From assembly GCA_023398105.1 (NCBI GenBank), contig JAEWST010000103.1, positions 1 to 64,000 of the forward strand: a stretch of DNA of 64,000 nt, read 5' to 3'. Positions within the stretch are counted from its first letter, which is position 1; every line of letters starts with the position of its first letter. This DNA is from Bacillota bacterium. Its GTDB lineage: Bacteria > Bacillota > Clostridia > Acetivibrionales > DSM-1351. A model generated the notes under the pieces. That model had not been told where the DNA came from. It did no database searches and worked only from the letters and a program-made list of their open reading frames with translations. Positions 25,343-33,817 of this stretch are shown here, in pieces. A program made the translations under genes and the position numbers.

Positions 25343-27778
25343 ATGGTTGATTTAGAGGAAAGAAAAGAACGAATTGTAGGATTTATGACAGAGGAAGCAT
25401 ATAAACCTCTTTTACTAAAAGAACTCAGAATGATACTTGGTGTTCCTGCTAGCGATGTTGAAGTTTTTAATCACATTATTGAAGAGCTTGAGAACGAGGG
25501 CAGGATATATAAAACACATGGAAATAGATATGGAATACCGTCAAGACTAAATTTAGTAATTGGAAGAATACAAGGACATGAGAGAGGATACGCATTTCTT
25601 ATTCCTGACGATGAGATGCTAGAGGATATATTTATTCCTGCCGACAGCCTTAATGGAGCTATGCATAGTGACAGAGCTGTTGCTAGAGTAAATAGGAAAA
25701 GCTCTTCTGACAGAAGAATGGAAGGAGAAATATTACGTATACTTAATAGGGCAAATGTCACGTTGGTTGGAACTTTTGAAAAAAGTATGAGCTTTGGCTT
25801 TGTTGTGCCAGATAACAAAAGGATATCTGGAGATATTTTTATTTCAAAAAGTGCATTTAATGGAGCAAAAAAAGGGGAAAAGGTAGTTGTTGAAATTGTA
25901 AAATACCCAGAGCAGAGAAGAAATGCAGAAGGAAAGGTAATAGAAATACTGGGGCATAAGGACGATCTAGGCACTGACATACTATCCATTATTAAGTCTT
26001 ACAATTTAGAAGATGAGTTTCCCGAAGAGGTTAACAAGCAGGTTGAAAAAATATCAGATACCGTTACTGATGCTATGATTAAAGGTAGACGGGATTTGAG
26101 GGGCTTAAGGATGGTTACAATTGACGGTGAGGATGCTAAGGATTTAGATGATGCTGTATCTGTTGAGTTGCTTGAAAACGGAAACTATCGTCTAGGTGTT
26201 CATATTGCAGATGTTACGAACTATGTAACAGAGAATTCTCCCCTAGATATAGAAGCTTTGAAAAGGGGCACCAGCGTTTATTTAGTGGACAGGGTTATAC
26301 CTATGCTGCCAAGAAAGCTATCAAACGGAATATGTAGTTTGAATCCACAGGTAGACAGACTTAGCTTCACCGTTATGATGGATATTGATAATACAGGCAA
26401 GGTAATAAACCATGAGATATTTGAAAGTGTAATAAACATTGATGAAAGAATGACATATACAAATGTATACAAAATTTTAGTGGATAAAGATGAGGAACTT
26501 ATAGAAAGATACAAAAATGTAGTACCTGATTTTATCCTTATGCATGAGCTTGCTCTTATTCTTCGAAAGAAAAGATTTAAGAGAGGTGCAATGGATTTTG
26601 ACTTCCCAGAATCTAAGGTTATTCTTGATGATAAAGGCAAACCAATTGAGGTAAAAAAATATGAAATTACAATTGCAAATCAGATTATTGAGGAGTTTAT
26701 GCTGATATGTAATGAGACAGTGGCGGAACATTTTTATTGGACAAATACACCCTTTGTATATAGAATTCATGAAGAACCTGATGAGGAAAAAATTGTCGCT
26801 TTAAACGAGTTTATTTATAATTTAGGTTACAGTATTAAGGGTATCAACAAAATTCATCCTAGAGCCTTACAGGACTTGCTAGAGAAGGTTAAGGGGACAA
26901 AGTACGAGAGAATTATTAGCTCAGTTATGCTGAGATCCTTACAAAAGGCAAAATATAGTGATGAAAGCGTAGGGCATTTTGGACTTGCTGCTAAATATTA
27001 TTGCCATTTTACATCACCTATTAGAAGATATCCTGATTTAATTATTCATAGAATTATGAAATTATATTTAAAGGGTGGAATGACTGAGCAAAAAATTGAG
27101 CAACTACATGGAGTTTTACCCGAAATAGCAAAGCAGTGTTCTGAAAGAGAGAGAATGGCAGACGAGGCTGAAAGAGAAACTGAAGACCTCAAAAAGGTTG
27201 AATATATGAAGGACCATGAGGGTGAAATTTTTGAGGGCATTATTTCGAGTGTAACCAACTTTGGTATGTTTATTGAATTGGAGAACACAATCGAAGGGCT
27301 TGTCAGAATGAGCAGTATGGAGGATGATTATTATAATTATGATGATCGCCACTATTGCTTGATAGGAGAACGCACTCATAAAACCTATAGAGTAGGTGAT
27401 GTAGTAAGAGTTATACTTGCTAAAGCTGACGTTTCTGCCAAGAAAATTGAGTTTTTATTAGTCGAGTCAGAGGAAGATGACCAGTTTGAGGATTTTGAGG
27501 TTAATACAAGTGTTGACTTTACGACACGTAGGGGAAAGGGAAGCGGGTATTCAAGGAAAGGAAAACCAGCTACCAATAAAGCTTCAACGTCAGAAGCTGA
27601 AAAAGTATTTACAACACAAAATAATAAGTCAAATACAGGCAGACCAAAGAAAGCTAAATCAAATTCAGAGTCTATTAGAACAACTAAGAAAACTACAAAA
27701 AAAGGCAAAGCTATCGACAAAAAAGTATTAGATCAGATTACGGGCAAGAGAAAAAGGAAAAGGAAAACGTCAGAATAG
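25343..27778 (+). CDS. rnr: Ribonuclease R
   Basis: Processive 3'-5' exoribonuclease for structured RNA. The 811 residues show an N-terminal winged-helix part, two cold-shock-like domains (about 60-220), the RNB catalytic domain with the Asp cluster in TIDGEDAKDLDDAVSVE (about 253-269) and HIADVTNYV, then an S1 domain from about 630 (EGIISSVTNFGMFIEL). It ends in a basic Lys/Arg-rich tail (KKGKAIDKKV, KRKRKRKTSE) that is typical of RNase R. The ATG follows GAAAGGTAG. In Firmicutes rnr often follows secG and precedes smpB; here four genes intervene and no smpB is adjacent. Confidence 0.96.
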   Translation: MVDLEERKERIVGFMTEEAYKPLLLKELRMILGVPASDVEVFNHIIEELENEGRIYKTHGNRYGIPSRLNLVIGRIQGHERGYAFLIPDDEMLEDIFIPADSLNGAMHSDRAVARVNRKSSSDRRMEGEILRILNRANVTLVGTFEKSMSFGFVVPDNKRISGDIFISKSAFNGAKKGEKVVVEIVKYPEQRRNAEGKVIEILGHKDDLGTDILSIIKSYNLEDEFPEEVNKQVEKISDTVTDAMIKGRRDLRGLRMVTIDGEDAKDLDDAVSVELLENGNYRLGVHIADVTNYVTENSPLDIEALKRGTSVYLVDRVIPMLPRKLSNGICSLNPQVDRLSFTVMMDIDNTGKVINHEIFESVINIDERMTYTNVYKILVDKDEELIERYKNVVPDFILMHELALILRKKRFKRGAMDFDFPESKVILDDKGKPIEVKKYEITIANQIIEEFMLICNETVAEHFYWTNTPFVYRIHEEPDEEKIVALNEFIYNLGYSIKGINKIHPRALQDLLEKVKGTKYERIISSVMLRSLQKAKYSDESVGHFGLAAKYYCHFTSPIRRYPDLIIHRIMKLYLKGGMTEQKIEQLHGVLPEIAKQCSERERMADEAERETEDLKKVEYMKDHEGEIFEGIISSVTNFGMFIELENTIEGLVRMSSMEDDYYNYDDRHYCLIGERTHKTYRVGDVVRVILAKADVSAKKIEFLLVESEEDDQFEDFEVNTSVDFTTRRGKGSGYSRKGKPATNKASTSEAEKVFTTQNNKSNTGRPKKAKSNSESIRTTKKTTKKGKAIDKKVLDQITGKRKRKRKTSE

Positions 27779-27838
27779 AATAACTCAAAAGTATAGTCGG
27801 TTTATGGTTCATAGAAGCAATTTATTATTTTGAAAAAC

Positions 27839-27872
27839 AAAAAGCGAGATGGTATTAACCTCTCGCTTTTCT
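27839..27872. terminator. Bidirectional terminator between rnr and the HPr-like gene
   Basis: AAAAAGCGAGA pairs with TCTCGCTTTT around an 11-base loop; it serves two converging genes. Confidence 0.88.
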
Positions 27873-27883
27873 GCTTAGCGTAA

Positions 27884-28111
27884 TTAAATTACAAAACGCT
27901 TAATCTCTTCAATAAAGTTTCCGCAATCTTCAACTTGAGTTTCTAACTTAATAGGCTTGCTTAAATCAAGACTAAAGATACCCATGATTGACTTAGCGTC
28001 AACGATATAACGTCCTGATGACAAATCAACATCAAAGTCATATTTGTTAACAATATTTACGAAATCCTTTACGTCATTGATAGATTTTAAAGAAATATCA
28101 AATGTTTTCAT
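27884..28111 (-). CDS. HPr-like protein lacking the phosphocarrier histidine
   Basis: A 75-residue protein of the HPr fold. The Ser46-region motif of HPr/Crh is clear (AKSIMGIFSLDLSKPI), but the N-terminal active-site motif G-x-H-A-R-P is absent and the aligned stretch reads SINDVKDFV. It therefore cannot carry PTS phosphate on His15 and may be regulatory, like Crh of Bacillus. The ATG at 28111 is preferred because AGGAGG lies six bases upstream; an ATG at 28117 touches that site. It stands alone on the minus strand behind its own start region. No PTS genes are in the window. Confidence 0.8.
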   Translation of the reverse strand: MKTFDISLKSINDVKDFVNIVNKYDFDVDLSSGRYIVDAKSIMGIFSLDLSKPIKLETQVEDCGNFIEEIKRFVI

Positions 28112-28360
28112 ATCCATCCTCCTAACAATAGTAAAAACAGTACTACTAAATTTATACTTTAATATTAACTGCTTTTTGCACTATAGTCAATTGGAAAAGC
28201 AGGAAAGTAAAACCTGTTTTAACCCAAAATCGCTTGAAAGCCTTGATTATTAAGGCTAGAGTGGATATTTGTGCATATCTAACAAACTTTTGCTTCTGTT
28301 TTCATTAAATAATATTAAGCCGTAACCCAAAAGCAAGCTATCTACCGTTAGTAATATACT

Positions 28361-29431
28361 TTAAATGAAAAATATTACTATAAAGAAAACAATTAATAGT
28401 GCAAAACCAAGAGGAACTCCAGTTTTAGCCCATTCACGACTTTTAATATGGAGCTTTCCAGCAGATATTATATTTGGAATATTGCCTGGGATTAACATTC
28501 CACCGCTTAACAGAAGTCCCATTAATATTGCCTGTATTTGTTGCAGGTTCATTTTAGGGCTGATTTCTGCAGCTGCAAGTGTGGCATTATCCAATACAGC
28601 CGAGCAAATATTAATCCAATAAAGTAATTTACTGTCCAAAAGGATAATGTAAGTATTTATAAGAGGCTTAAAGCCTGCACCAAGTAATTCAAGTGCTATA
28701 ACAAACAAAAATATTTTAAGAGCACGGATAAACACATCGCTTAAGCTCTCGGTTTGATCATTTACCTTATTTTCTTCATTTACTATTTCATGCATAGTGG
28801 TTTCTGTATTGTCACTAGTGTTTTTTAGGTTTTTATTTGTTCGTTTAATATAAAATGCACCCAACAAACCTAGTACAACAATACATGGAATTATATAGAA
28901 ACCGATATTTTTTAGAAGATAAAAGAAATCAACCTTAAGTGCCGAAACTACGATGGTTGAAAGGGGTTCGCCAATAGGTGTTAAAGCTGCACCTAAGCCT
29001 ATAGAAAAACATGATATAATAGTTAGGTTAACTTTTTGCTTATGGTTAAGTGGTAATACATGAATCATTTCTACCAATACTAATGCTGCAATTATTGCAG
29101 TTATAAGGCTTGACACTAAACCTAAAATGACTACCAAAAGAAAAATAAACAATTCCATGGGCATTTTTAAAGTGACGAAATTAACAAACTGCTGTATCTT
29201 TTTTACAGATACTCTGAAAATTAAGCCTGCTATTAATACTGCAGCAGTAATAAAATATAAAAGATAATTCGTAAAGATATGAATAAACAAATCCAAAGAA
29301 AGTGTTTTTGATATAATTACTGCAGCAATTCCCATTACCAATAAAAAGTATTCTAGATTGTGCTCTATAGTGCGGATGGCAAATGGAAGTATAAAAATAA
29401 GTGCTAAGACAATTAAAAGACCTATAATCAT
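28361..29431 (-). CDS. DUF1646-type predicted cation transporter
   Basis: Integral membrane protein of 356 residues with about ten hydrophobic segments. The internal motif GLGAALTPIGEPLSTIV and the late GGMLIPGNIPNII resemble the two half-motifs of the DUF1646 (COG4756, predicted cation transporter) family. A polar loop (about residues 205-235) divides the two halves. GGAGGAATAGTA precedes the minus-strand ATG. It lies downstream of the sodium-pump decarboxylase operon on the same strand but behind a terminator. Na+ involvement would fit the neighbourhood but is inferred. Confidence 0.75.
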   Translation of the reverse strand: MIIGLLIVLALIFILPFAIRTIEHNLEYFLLVMGIAAVIISKTLSLDLFIHIFTNYLLYFITAAVLIAGLIFRVSVKKIQQFVNFVTLKMPMELFIFLLVVILGLVSSLITAIIAALVLVEMIHVLPLNHKQKVNLTIISCFSIGLGAALTPIGEPLSTIVVSALKVDFFYLLKNIGFYIIPCIVVLGLLGAFYIKRTNKNLKNTSDNTETTMHEIVNEENKVNDQTESLSDVFIRALKIFLFVIALELLGAGFKPLINTYIILLDSKLLYWINICSAVLDNATLAAAEISPKMNLQQIQAILMGLLLSGGMLIPGNIPNIISAGKLHIKSREWAKTGVPLGFALLIVFFIVIFFI

Positions 29432-29580
29432 TACTATTCCTCCAATGTAAAAAATAAATGTATAAATCTGTTATAAATATATATACTATTATGCATTTAA
29501 GATATAGAAAGCTATATTTTTATGCATACTAGTAAAACTACATATGTAAAGTTCATTAAGCAGATACCAAAAGGGTAAGA

Positions 29581-29660
29581 AACTCAAACAAGCTTCCCGC
29601 CCTAGAAGTCAAAATTTCTTGAAAGCTTAAACAGAATCACAAATTTCGCCCAACCGCATA
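29581..29660. repeat. Degenerate repeat D1, upstream of the DUF1646 gene
   Basis: On the minus strand it contains CTAGGGCGGGAAGCTTG and, further upstream, GGGCGAAATTTG. A related stretch (D2, TTAGGGTGGAAAGCTTG) lies at 33405-33476. D1 is about 150 bases before the DUF1646 start and D2 about 130 bases before oadA, both on the minus strand. It could be a shared regulatory segment or a decayed repeat. Confidence 0.4.
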
Positions 29661-29910
29661 TACAATATTTAATAGTATATATAGAACTACTAAAATTAGT
29701 TTCTTCACTTTTAGAAATACTATTCAAATAACAATACAGTTGCAATGCTTATATTATATTTAGCTCGCTTTTCTATTGCAATATAAGATACTTGTGAGTG
29801 CTACTTTATTACAGATTCATCTACATTTTTTTAAGCTAACATAACTTAATATAACATTTTTTTGTAATATTTGCAATATTCATGAAAACATGACTGTGAA
29901 CTTAAAACAC

Positions 29911-29958
29911 TTAAAACAAAAACTATGGAAGAGCTGGTTATGCTCACCCCATAGTTTT
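29911..29958 (-). terminator. Terminator of the decarboxylase operon (minus strand)
   Basis: AAAACTATGG at 29919-29928 pairs with CCATAGTTTT at 29949-29958; on the minus strand the stem is followed by TTTTTGTTTT. Confidence 0.82.
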
Positions 29959-29990
29959 GTCTCCAAGATATTATTGATATGTCTATTTTT

Positions 29991-31133
29991 TTATCCGAAT
30001 AATGCCAGCAATATACCAGCTGCAACAGCAGAGCCTATTACACCAGCTACATTTGGACCCATGGCATGCATGAGCAGGTAATTAGATGGATTTGCTTTCT
30101 GACCTTCTACTTGTGATAATCTTGCTGCCATAGGAACAGCAGATACACCTGCAGAACCAATAAGAGGATTGATTTTTCCTCCTGACATCCAGCAAAGAAG
30201 CTTTCCTAATAGCAGACCGCCGATGGTACTGAATACAAAGCCTACCAAACCTAAACCTACAATCATTAGTGTCTTAGGCGATAAAAATTTATCTGCGACC
30301 GCTGTAGCTCCTACTGTTACACCAAGAAAAATAGTTACAATGTTAATCAAAGCATTTTGAGCAGTATTTGAAAGTCTTTCCACTACACCTGACTCTTTAA
30401 AAAGATTACCCAGCATAAGCATTCCTATTAGTGGTGCAACTGATGGAAGCAATAGAATACAGAAGATTGAAACAGCTATCGGGAAGCAAATTTTTTGCAG
30501 TTTTGATACTTCTCTTAGCTGCTCCATCTTTATTTCACGTTCCTTTTTCGTTGTTAACAGTCTCATTAGAGGAGGCTGTATCATTGGTATTAATGCCATA
30601 TATGAATAGGCAGCTATTGCTATAGCAGGTAAAAGCTCAGGGGCAAGTCTTGTGGTTAGATAAATAGCAGTAGGTCCATCAGCACCTGCAATGATACCTA
30701 TTGAAGCAGCTTCTTGTGGTGTAAAAAAACCTGATGTAATTGCCACAATAAATACTACAAATATTCCAAACTGAGCGGCAGCACCCAAAAATAGTCCAGA
30801 CGGTCTAGCAATCAGAGGACCAAAATCCGTCATTGCGCCAATGCCAAGGAATATGAGAGATGGGTATATACCCAGTTTTACACCTTGGTACAGATAATAC
30901 AATAAGCCTCCAGGTTCAGTTGAACCCTCTACTGGTGCACTCATAAGCCCAGTCAGTGGTAAATTTGCAAGCAAAATACCAAAGGCAATGGGTAATAGGA
31001 GCATCGGCTCAAACTTTCTTACTATAGCAAAATACATGAGAACACAGGCTATTCCAATCATAAGGCACTGTTGCCAAGTGATTGAAGCAAATCCAGATGT
31101 ACTCCAGATAGTTTGTAATGCCTCTAAAAACAT
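29991..31133 (-). CDS. oadB: Sodium-ion-translocating decarboxylase, beta subunit
   Basis: Membrane subunit that decarboxylates carboxybiotin and exports Na+. The 380 residues have about ten membrane segments. The family signatures GADGPTAIYLTTRLAPELL (about residues 149-167), MALIPMIQPPLMRLLTTKKE (about 178-197) and, near the end, PLIGSAGVSAVPMAARLSQ and HAMGPNVAGVIGSAVAAG contain the conserved Asp, Ser and Arg of the Na+ path. It is the last gene of the operon, 15 bases after the biotin carrier. Similar subunits occur in oxaloacetate, methylmalonyl-CoA and glutaconyl-CoA decarboxylases; the OadA-type partner points to oxaloacetate. Confidence 0.94.
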   Translation of the reverse strand: MFLEALQTIWSTSGFASITWQQCLMIGIACVLMYFAIVRKFEPMLLLPIAFGILLANLPLTGLMSAPVEGSTEPGGLLYYLYQGVKLGIYPSLIFLGIGAMTDFGPLIARPSGLFLGAAAQFGIFVVFIVAITSGFFTPQEAASIGIIAGADGPTAIYLTTRLAPELLPAIAIAAYSYMALIPMIQPPLMRLLTTKKEREIKMEQLREVSKLQKICFPIAVSIFCILLLPSVAPLIGMLMLGNLFKESGVVERLSNTAQNALINIVTIFLGVTVGATAVADKFLSPKTLMIVGLGLVGFVFSTIGGLLLGKLLCWMSGGKINPLIGSAGVSAVPMAARLSQVEGQKANPSNYLLMHAMGPNVAGVIGSAVAAGILLALFG

Positions 31134-31148
31134 CTTTTCTTCACCTCG

Positions 31149-31529
31149 CTATTGAATGACGGCAAGGATTTCACCTGTAGAAACTGATGAACCCTTGGCG
31201 GCAAGAATTTGAACAACTGTACCATCTATAGATGCGGCTATTTCATTTTCCATTTTCATTGCTTCAAGTATAAAAAGAACATCGCCTTTTTTAACTTTTG
31301 AGCCAGGCGTAACTTTACAGTTTAAAATAAGTCCTGGCATTGGAGCTTTTATAGGTTCACCGTTTACAGATGTTACGGTGGTTGCTGGTTGAGGAGCAGC
31401 TGGAGCAGAAACTGCAGAAGGAGCTGGAGCTGCTTTTGGTACTACTTCAGTTGTTTTTACTATATTAGCTTGTCCTTGTTCGACCTCTACTTCATAATTT
31501 TTATTGTTAATTGTAACAATATATTTCAT
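31149..31529 (-). CDS. Biotin carboxyl carrier protein of the decarboxylase
   Basis: A 126-residue carrier that swings carboxybiotin between OadA and OadB. After a short N-terminal fold it has an Ala/Pro-rich flexible linker (about residues 33-50) and a C-terminal biotinyl domain with EAMKMENEI, the Lys of AMKM being the biotin site (about residue 91). In many relatives this domain is fused to the OadA C-terminus; here it is a separate gene, as in glutaconyl-CoA decarboxylase gamma-type carriers. It lies between oadG and oadB in the same operon. Confidence 0.95.
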   Translation of the reverse strand: MKYIVTINNKNYEVEVEQGQANIVKTTEVVPKAAPAPSAVSAPAAPQPATTVTSVNGEPIKAPMPGLILNCKVTPGSKVKKGDVLFILEAMKMENEIAASIDGTVVQILAAKGSSVSTGEILAVIQ

Positions 31530-31564
31530 TTTGTAACCTCCATTTCAGATTATTTGCAATTTAT

Positions 31565-31891
31565 TTAATCAACTGCCTTTATGGATTTGAATATAAGCTC
31601 TGAAAGAGGAATTTTAGTTTCGTCACTAACAATTGCCATAATCAGAGCAGCGGTTTTTTCATCTACATTCAAAAGCTTTAGTTCTCCAGATGAATACCCA
31701 TTAGAATCTACAGCCTCATTAGAATAAGTATCCTGAACAAGTGTTTTATTATCTGTTGCTGCAATTAATTTGGTATTTATTGCACCTAAAACCTTAGTTA
31801 ATATTTGTACTAGTAAAAATAAAAAGGATAATACAAAAAATACTAGTGCAATGCAGAATAATGATACCGCTAAAGTTTCAATTATGTTCAT
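31565..31891 (-). CDS. oadG: Decarboxylase gamma subunit, OadG type
   Basis: Small membrane-anchored assembly subunit, 108 residues. The ATG at 31891 is preferred over an in-frame GTG at 31900 because GGGTGG lies just upstream of it. One hydrophobic helix at about residues 6-32 (SLFCIALVFFVLSFLFLLVQIL) is followed by a polar tail. The final part (KTAALIMAIVSDETKIPLSELIFKSIKAV) is the conserved OadG C-terminal stretch. It starts 12 bases after the oadA stop, and the order supports the assignment. Confidence 0.85.
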   Translation of the reverse strand: MNIIETLAVSLFCIALVFFVLSFLFLLVQILTKVLGAINTKLIAATDNKTLVQDTYSNEAVDSNGYSSGELKLLNVDEKTAALIMAIVSDETKIPLSELIFKSIKAVD

Positions 31892-31903
31892 ATGCACCAC
31901 CCT

Positions 31904-33280
31904 TTACTTTTTAATGATAGAATAAGAAACTTTTACAGCTGCAGATTCTTCTCTTTCCTTAAAGAACTTCTCAGCTACTTGAGGAAAAGCGATATAAGAA
32001 AGAACATCTTCGTCATTTTTGGCTATATTTTTAAGCTCCTTCTTAACCTTATCAAATTCTGGTTTGAGAGTGTCTGCGTATCTGATTGTAAGAGGTTTCT
32101 CATCACCCAATACTTTTTTTAGCAACTCTGGATCAATTTCGCCAGGAGCTTGACCATATTCGCCTTTTAAATAAGCTTTAACTTCTTTGGAAACATTTTT
32201 GTATCTTTCTCCAACGAGTACATTAGTAGCTGCCTGAACGCCAACCATCTGACTCATTGGTGTTACCAGTGGAGGATATCCTAGATCTTTTCTGACTTTT
32301 GGAGTTTCAGCTAAAACTTCATCTAGTCTATCTATTGCGTTTTGGGATTTTAACTGTGATATAAGGTTAGATAGCATTCCACCTGGTACTTGATAAACGA
32401 GAGCATCTGTATCAGTACCCATAACAAAAGCATCCAATAGTCCAGATGAAATATATTTTGCTTTTATTGGTTTAAAATAGTCATTTATTTCTTTTAATGC
32501 TTTTTCATTAAGCCCAGTTTCATAGCCAGCCTGTTTAAATGCATAATTTAGTGTTTCGGTTGCAGGCTGAGAGGTTCCGCTAGCAAATGAAGAAATGGCA
32601 CAGTCTATACCATCACAGCCAGCTTCTATTGCTTTGAAATAAGTTATGGGACCTAGCCCTGTTGTGGAATGGGTATGCAAAAATACAGGTACCTTTACAC
32701 TCCCTTTAAGTGTTTTGATTAGGTCATAGGCTTCTTGTGGACCCATAATTCCAGCCATATCTTTGATACATATTGAATTGACACCAAGCCCTTCTAATTG
32801 CTTACCCATCTTGGCGTATTTTTCAAGGTTGTGAATAGGGCTTGTTGTATAGCATATACAACCTTGTGCATGAGCTTTACGTTTTAAAACTTCATCTACA
32901 GCTACTTCAATATTTCTAAAATCATTTAGTGCATCAAAAATTCTAAAAATATCCATTCCATTATCAATAGAATGAGCAACAAATTTTCTTACAACATCAT
33001 CAGGATAGTGCTTGTAACCCAGTATGTTCTGACCTCTTAACAGCATTTGTAAAGGTGTTTTCTTAACCTTGGCTTTAATTTTTCTAAGTCTTTCCCAAGG
33101 ATCTTCATTTAGATACCTAAGACACGAGTCAAAGGTAGCACCACCCCAGCATTCAAGTGAGTAATAGCCCGCTTTGTCAAAAGTTTCCAGAATACCTTCA
33201 AAATCTGTGAAGGGCATTCGAGTTGCAATGAGAGACTGATTAGCATCTCGTAAGACAGTTTCAGTAAATTTTACTTTCAT
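31904..33280 (-). CDS. oadA: Oxaloacetate/pyruvate carboxyltransferase subunit
   Basis: Carboxyltransferase (alpha) subunit that moves the carboxyl group of oxaloacetate to biotin. The 458 residues include the RDANQSLIATRM motif (metal-binding Asp, about residues 12-23), HTHSTTGLG with the two metal His (about 205-213) and the catalytic Lys region around ICIKDMAGIM. It ends after the carboxyltransferase domain, with no biotinyl domain; that function is supplied by the gene at 31149. The ATG follows AAGGAGATGATAAAG. It is the first gene of the oadA-oadG-carrier-oadB operon. Pyruvate carboxylase subunit B type 5S is a less likely alternative given the OadB partner. Confidence 0.93.
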   Translation of the reverse strand: MKVKFTETVLRDANQSLIATRMPFTDFEGILETFDKAGYYSLECWGGATFDSCLRYLNEDPWERLRKIKAKVKKTPLQMLLRGQNILGYKHYPDDVVRKFVAHSIDNGMDIFRIFDALNDFRNIEVAVDEVLKRKAHAQGCICYTTSPIHNLEKYAKMGKQLEGLGVNSICIKDMAGIMGPQEAYDLIKTLKGSVKVPVFLHTHSTTGLGPITYFKAIEAGCDGIDCAISSFASGTSQPATETLNYAFKQAGYETGLNEKALKEINDYFKPIKAKYISSGLLDAFVMGTDTDALVYQVPGGMLSNLISQLKSQNAIDRLDEVLAETPKVRKDLGYPPLVTPMSQMVGVQAATNVLVGERYKNVSKEVKAYLKGEYGQAPGEIDPELLKKVLGDEKPLTIRYADTLKPEFDKVKKELKNIAKNDEDVLSYIAFPQVAEKFFKEREESAAVKVSYSIIKK

Positions 33281-33404
33281 ATCTTTATCATCTCCTTATA
33301 AATTATTTTGCTATAAAACGAAAAAACTATAAGTGTAATTTATCAAAAGATATTGGGCTTTCTTGTAAATATTCTTAATAATAAATACACAAAAGGATGA
33401 ATTA

Positions 33405-33476
33405 CTCGAACAAAATCAAGCTTTCCACCCTAAAAGCCATAACCACTCTTAAAACGAATATAATTCGCTAAACCGT
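33405..33476. repeat. Degenerate repeat D2, upstream of oadA
   Basis: Counterpart of D1 (29581-29660). The minus strand reads TTAGGGTGGAAAGCTTG and further upstream TAGCGAATTA. Identity is partial. The position relative to the start codon is nearly the same as in D1. Confidence 0.4.
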
Positions 33477-33737
33477 AATTAACCATAATTAAACTATGAA
33501 ACTCCTAGTATTGTATCATTATTTAAACAATTCAACAAGCTATAATTTATTAAATTAACCTTTAATTAACAATAGAATAAATAATGTTAAAAATTTTTGT
33601 GATATTTATTTATATTTTTACATTTATTTATAAAACTAATAATGATATACTATTTGAATGTTATTTGTTTTTGCAATATTTATTGAATTTATTAGCTATA
33701 ATTATACAACTTTCTAAAAACACTTTACATTAATAAG

Positions 33738-33780
33738 TTTGCACATTTAAAGCTTTCAGCTGCTAAAGTTGAGTTAATTA
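33738..33780. repeat. Repeat A9: weak end fragment of family A
   Basis: TTTGCACATTTAAAGC and GCTAAAGTTGAGTTAATTA resemble the GCACATAAAA and GAAAGTTGAGTTAATA ends of other copies. It lies just before the ktrB start region. Assignment is tentative. Confidence 0.35.
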
Positions 33781-33817
33781 TTATAGCGTAACAAAATTAA
33801 TTGAAGTTGGTGGTAAA

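Noticed and set aside
25471..25989. Long open frame (172 codons) on the minus strand inside rnr
   Set aside because: It lies wholly antisense to a well-supported RNase R domain, has Ser/Leu/Pro-rich low-complexity composition and no ribosome binding site.
29991..33280. Methylmalonyl-CoA or glutaconyl-CoA decarboxylase instead of oxaloacetate decarboxylase
   Set aside because: The alpha subunit is the OadA/pyruvate carboxyltransferase type with HTHSTTGLG, not the acyl-CoA carboxyltransferase type.
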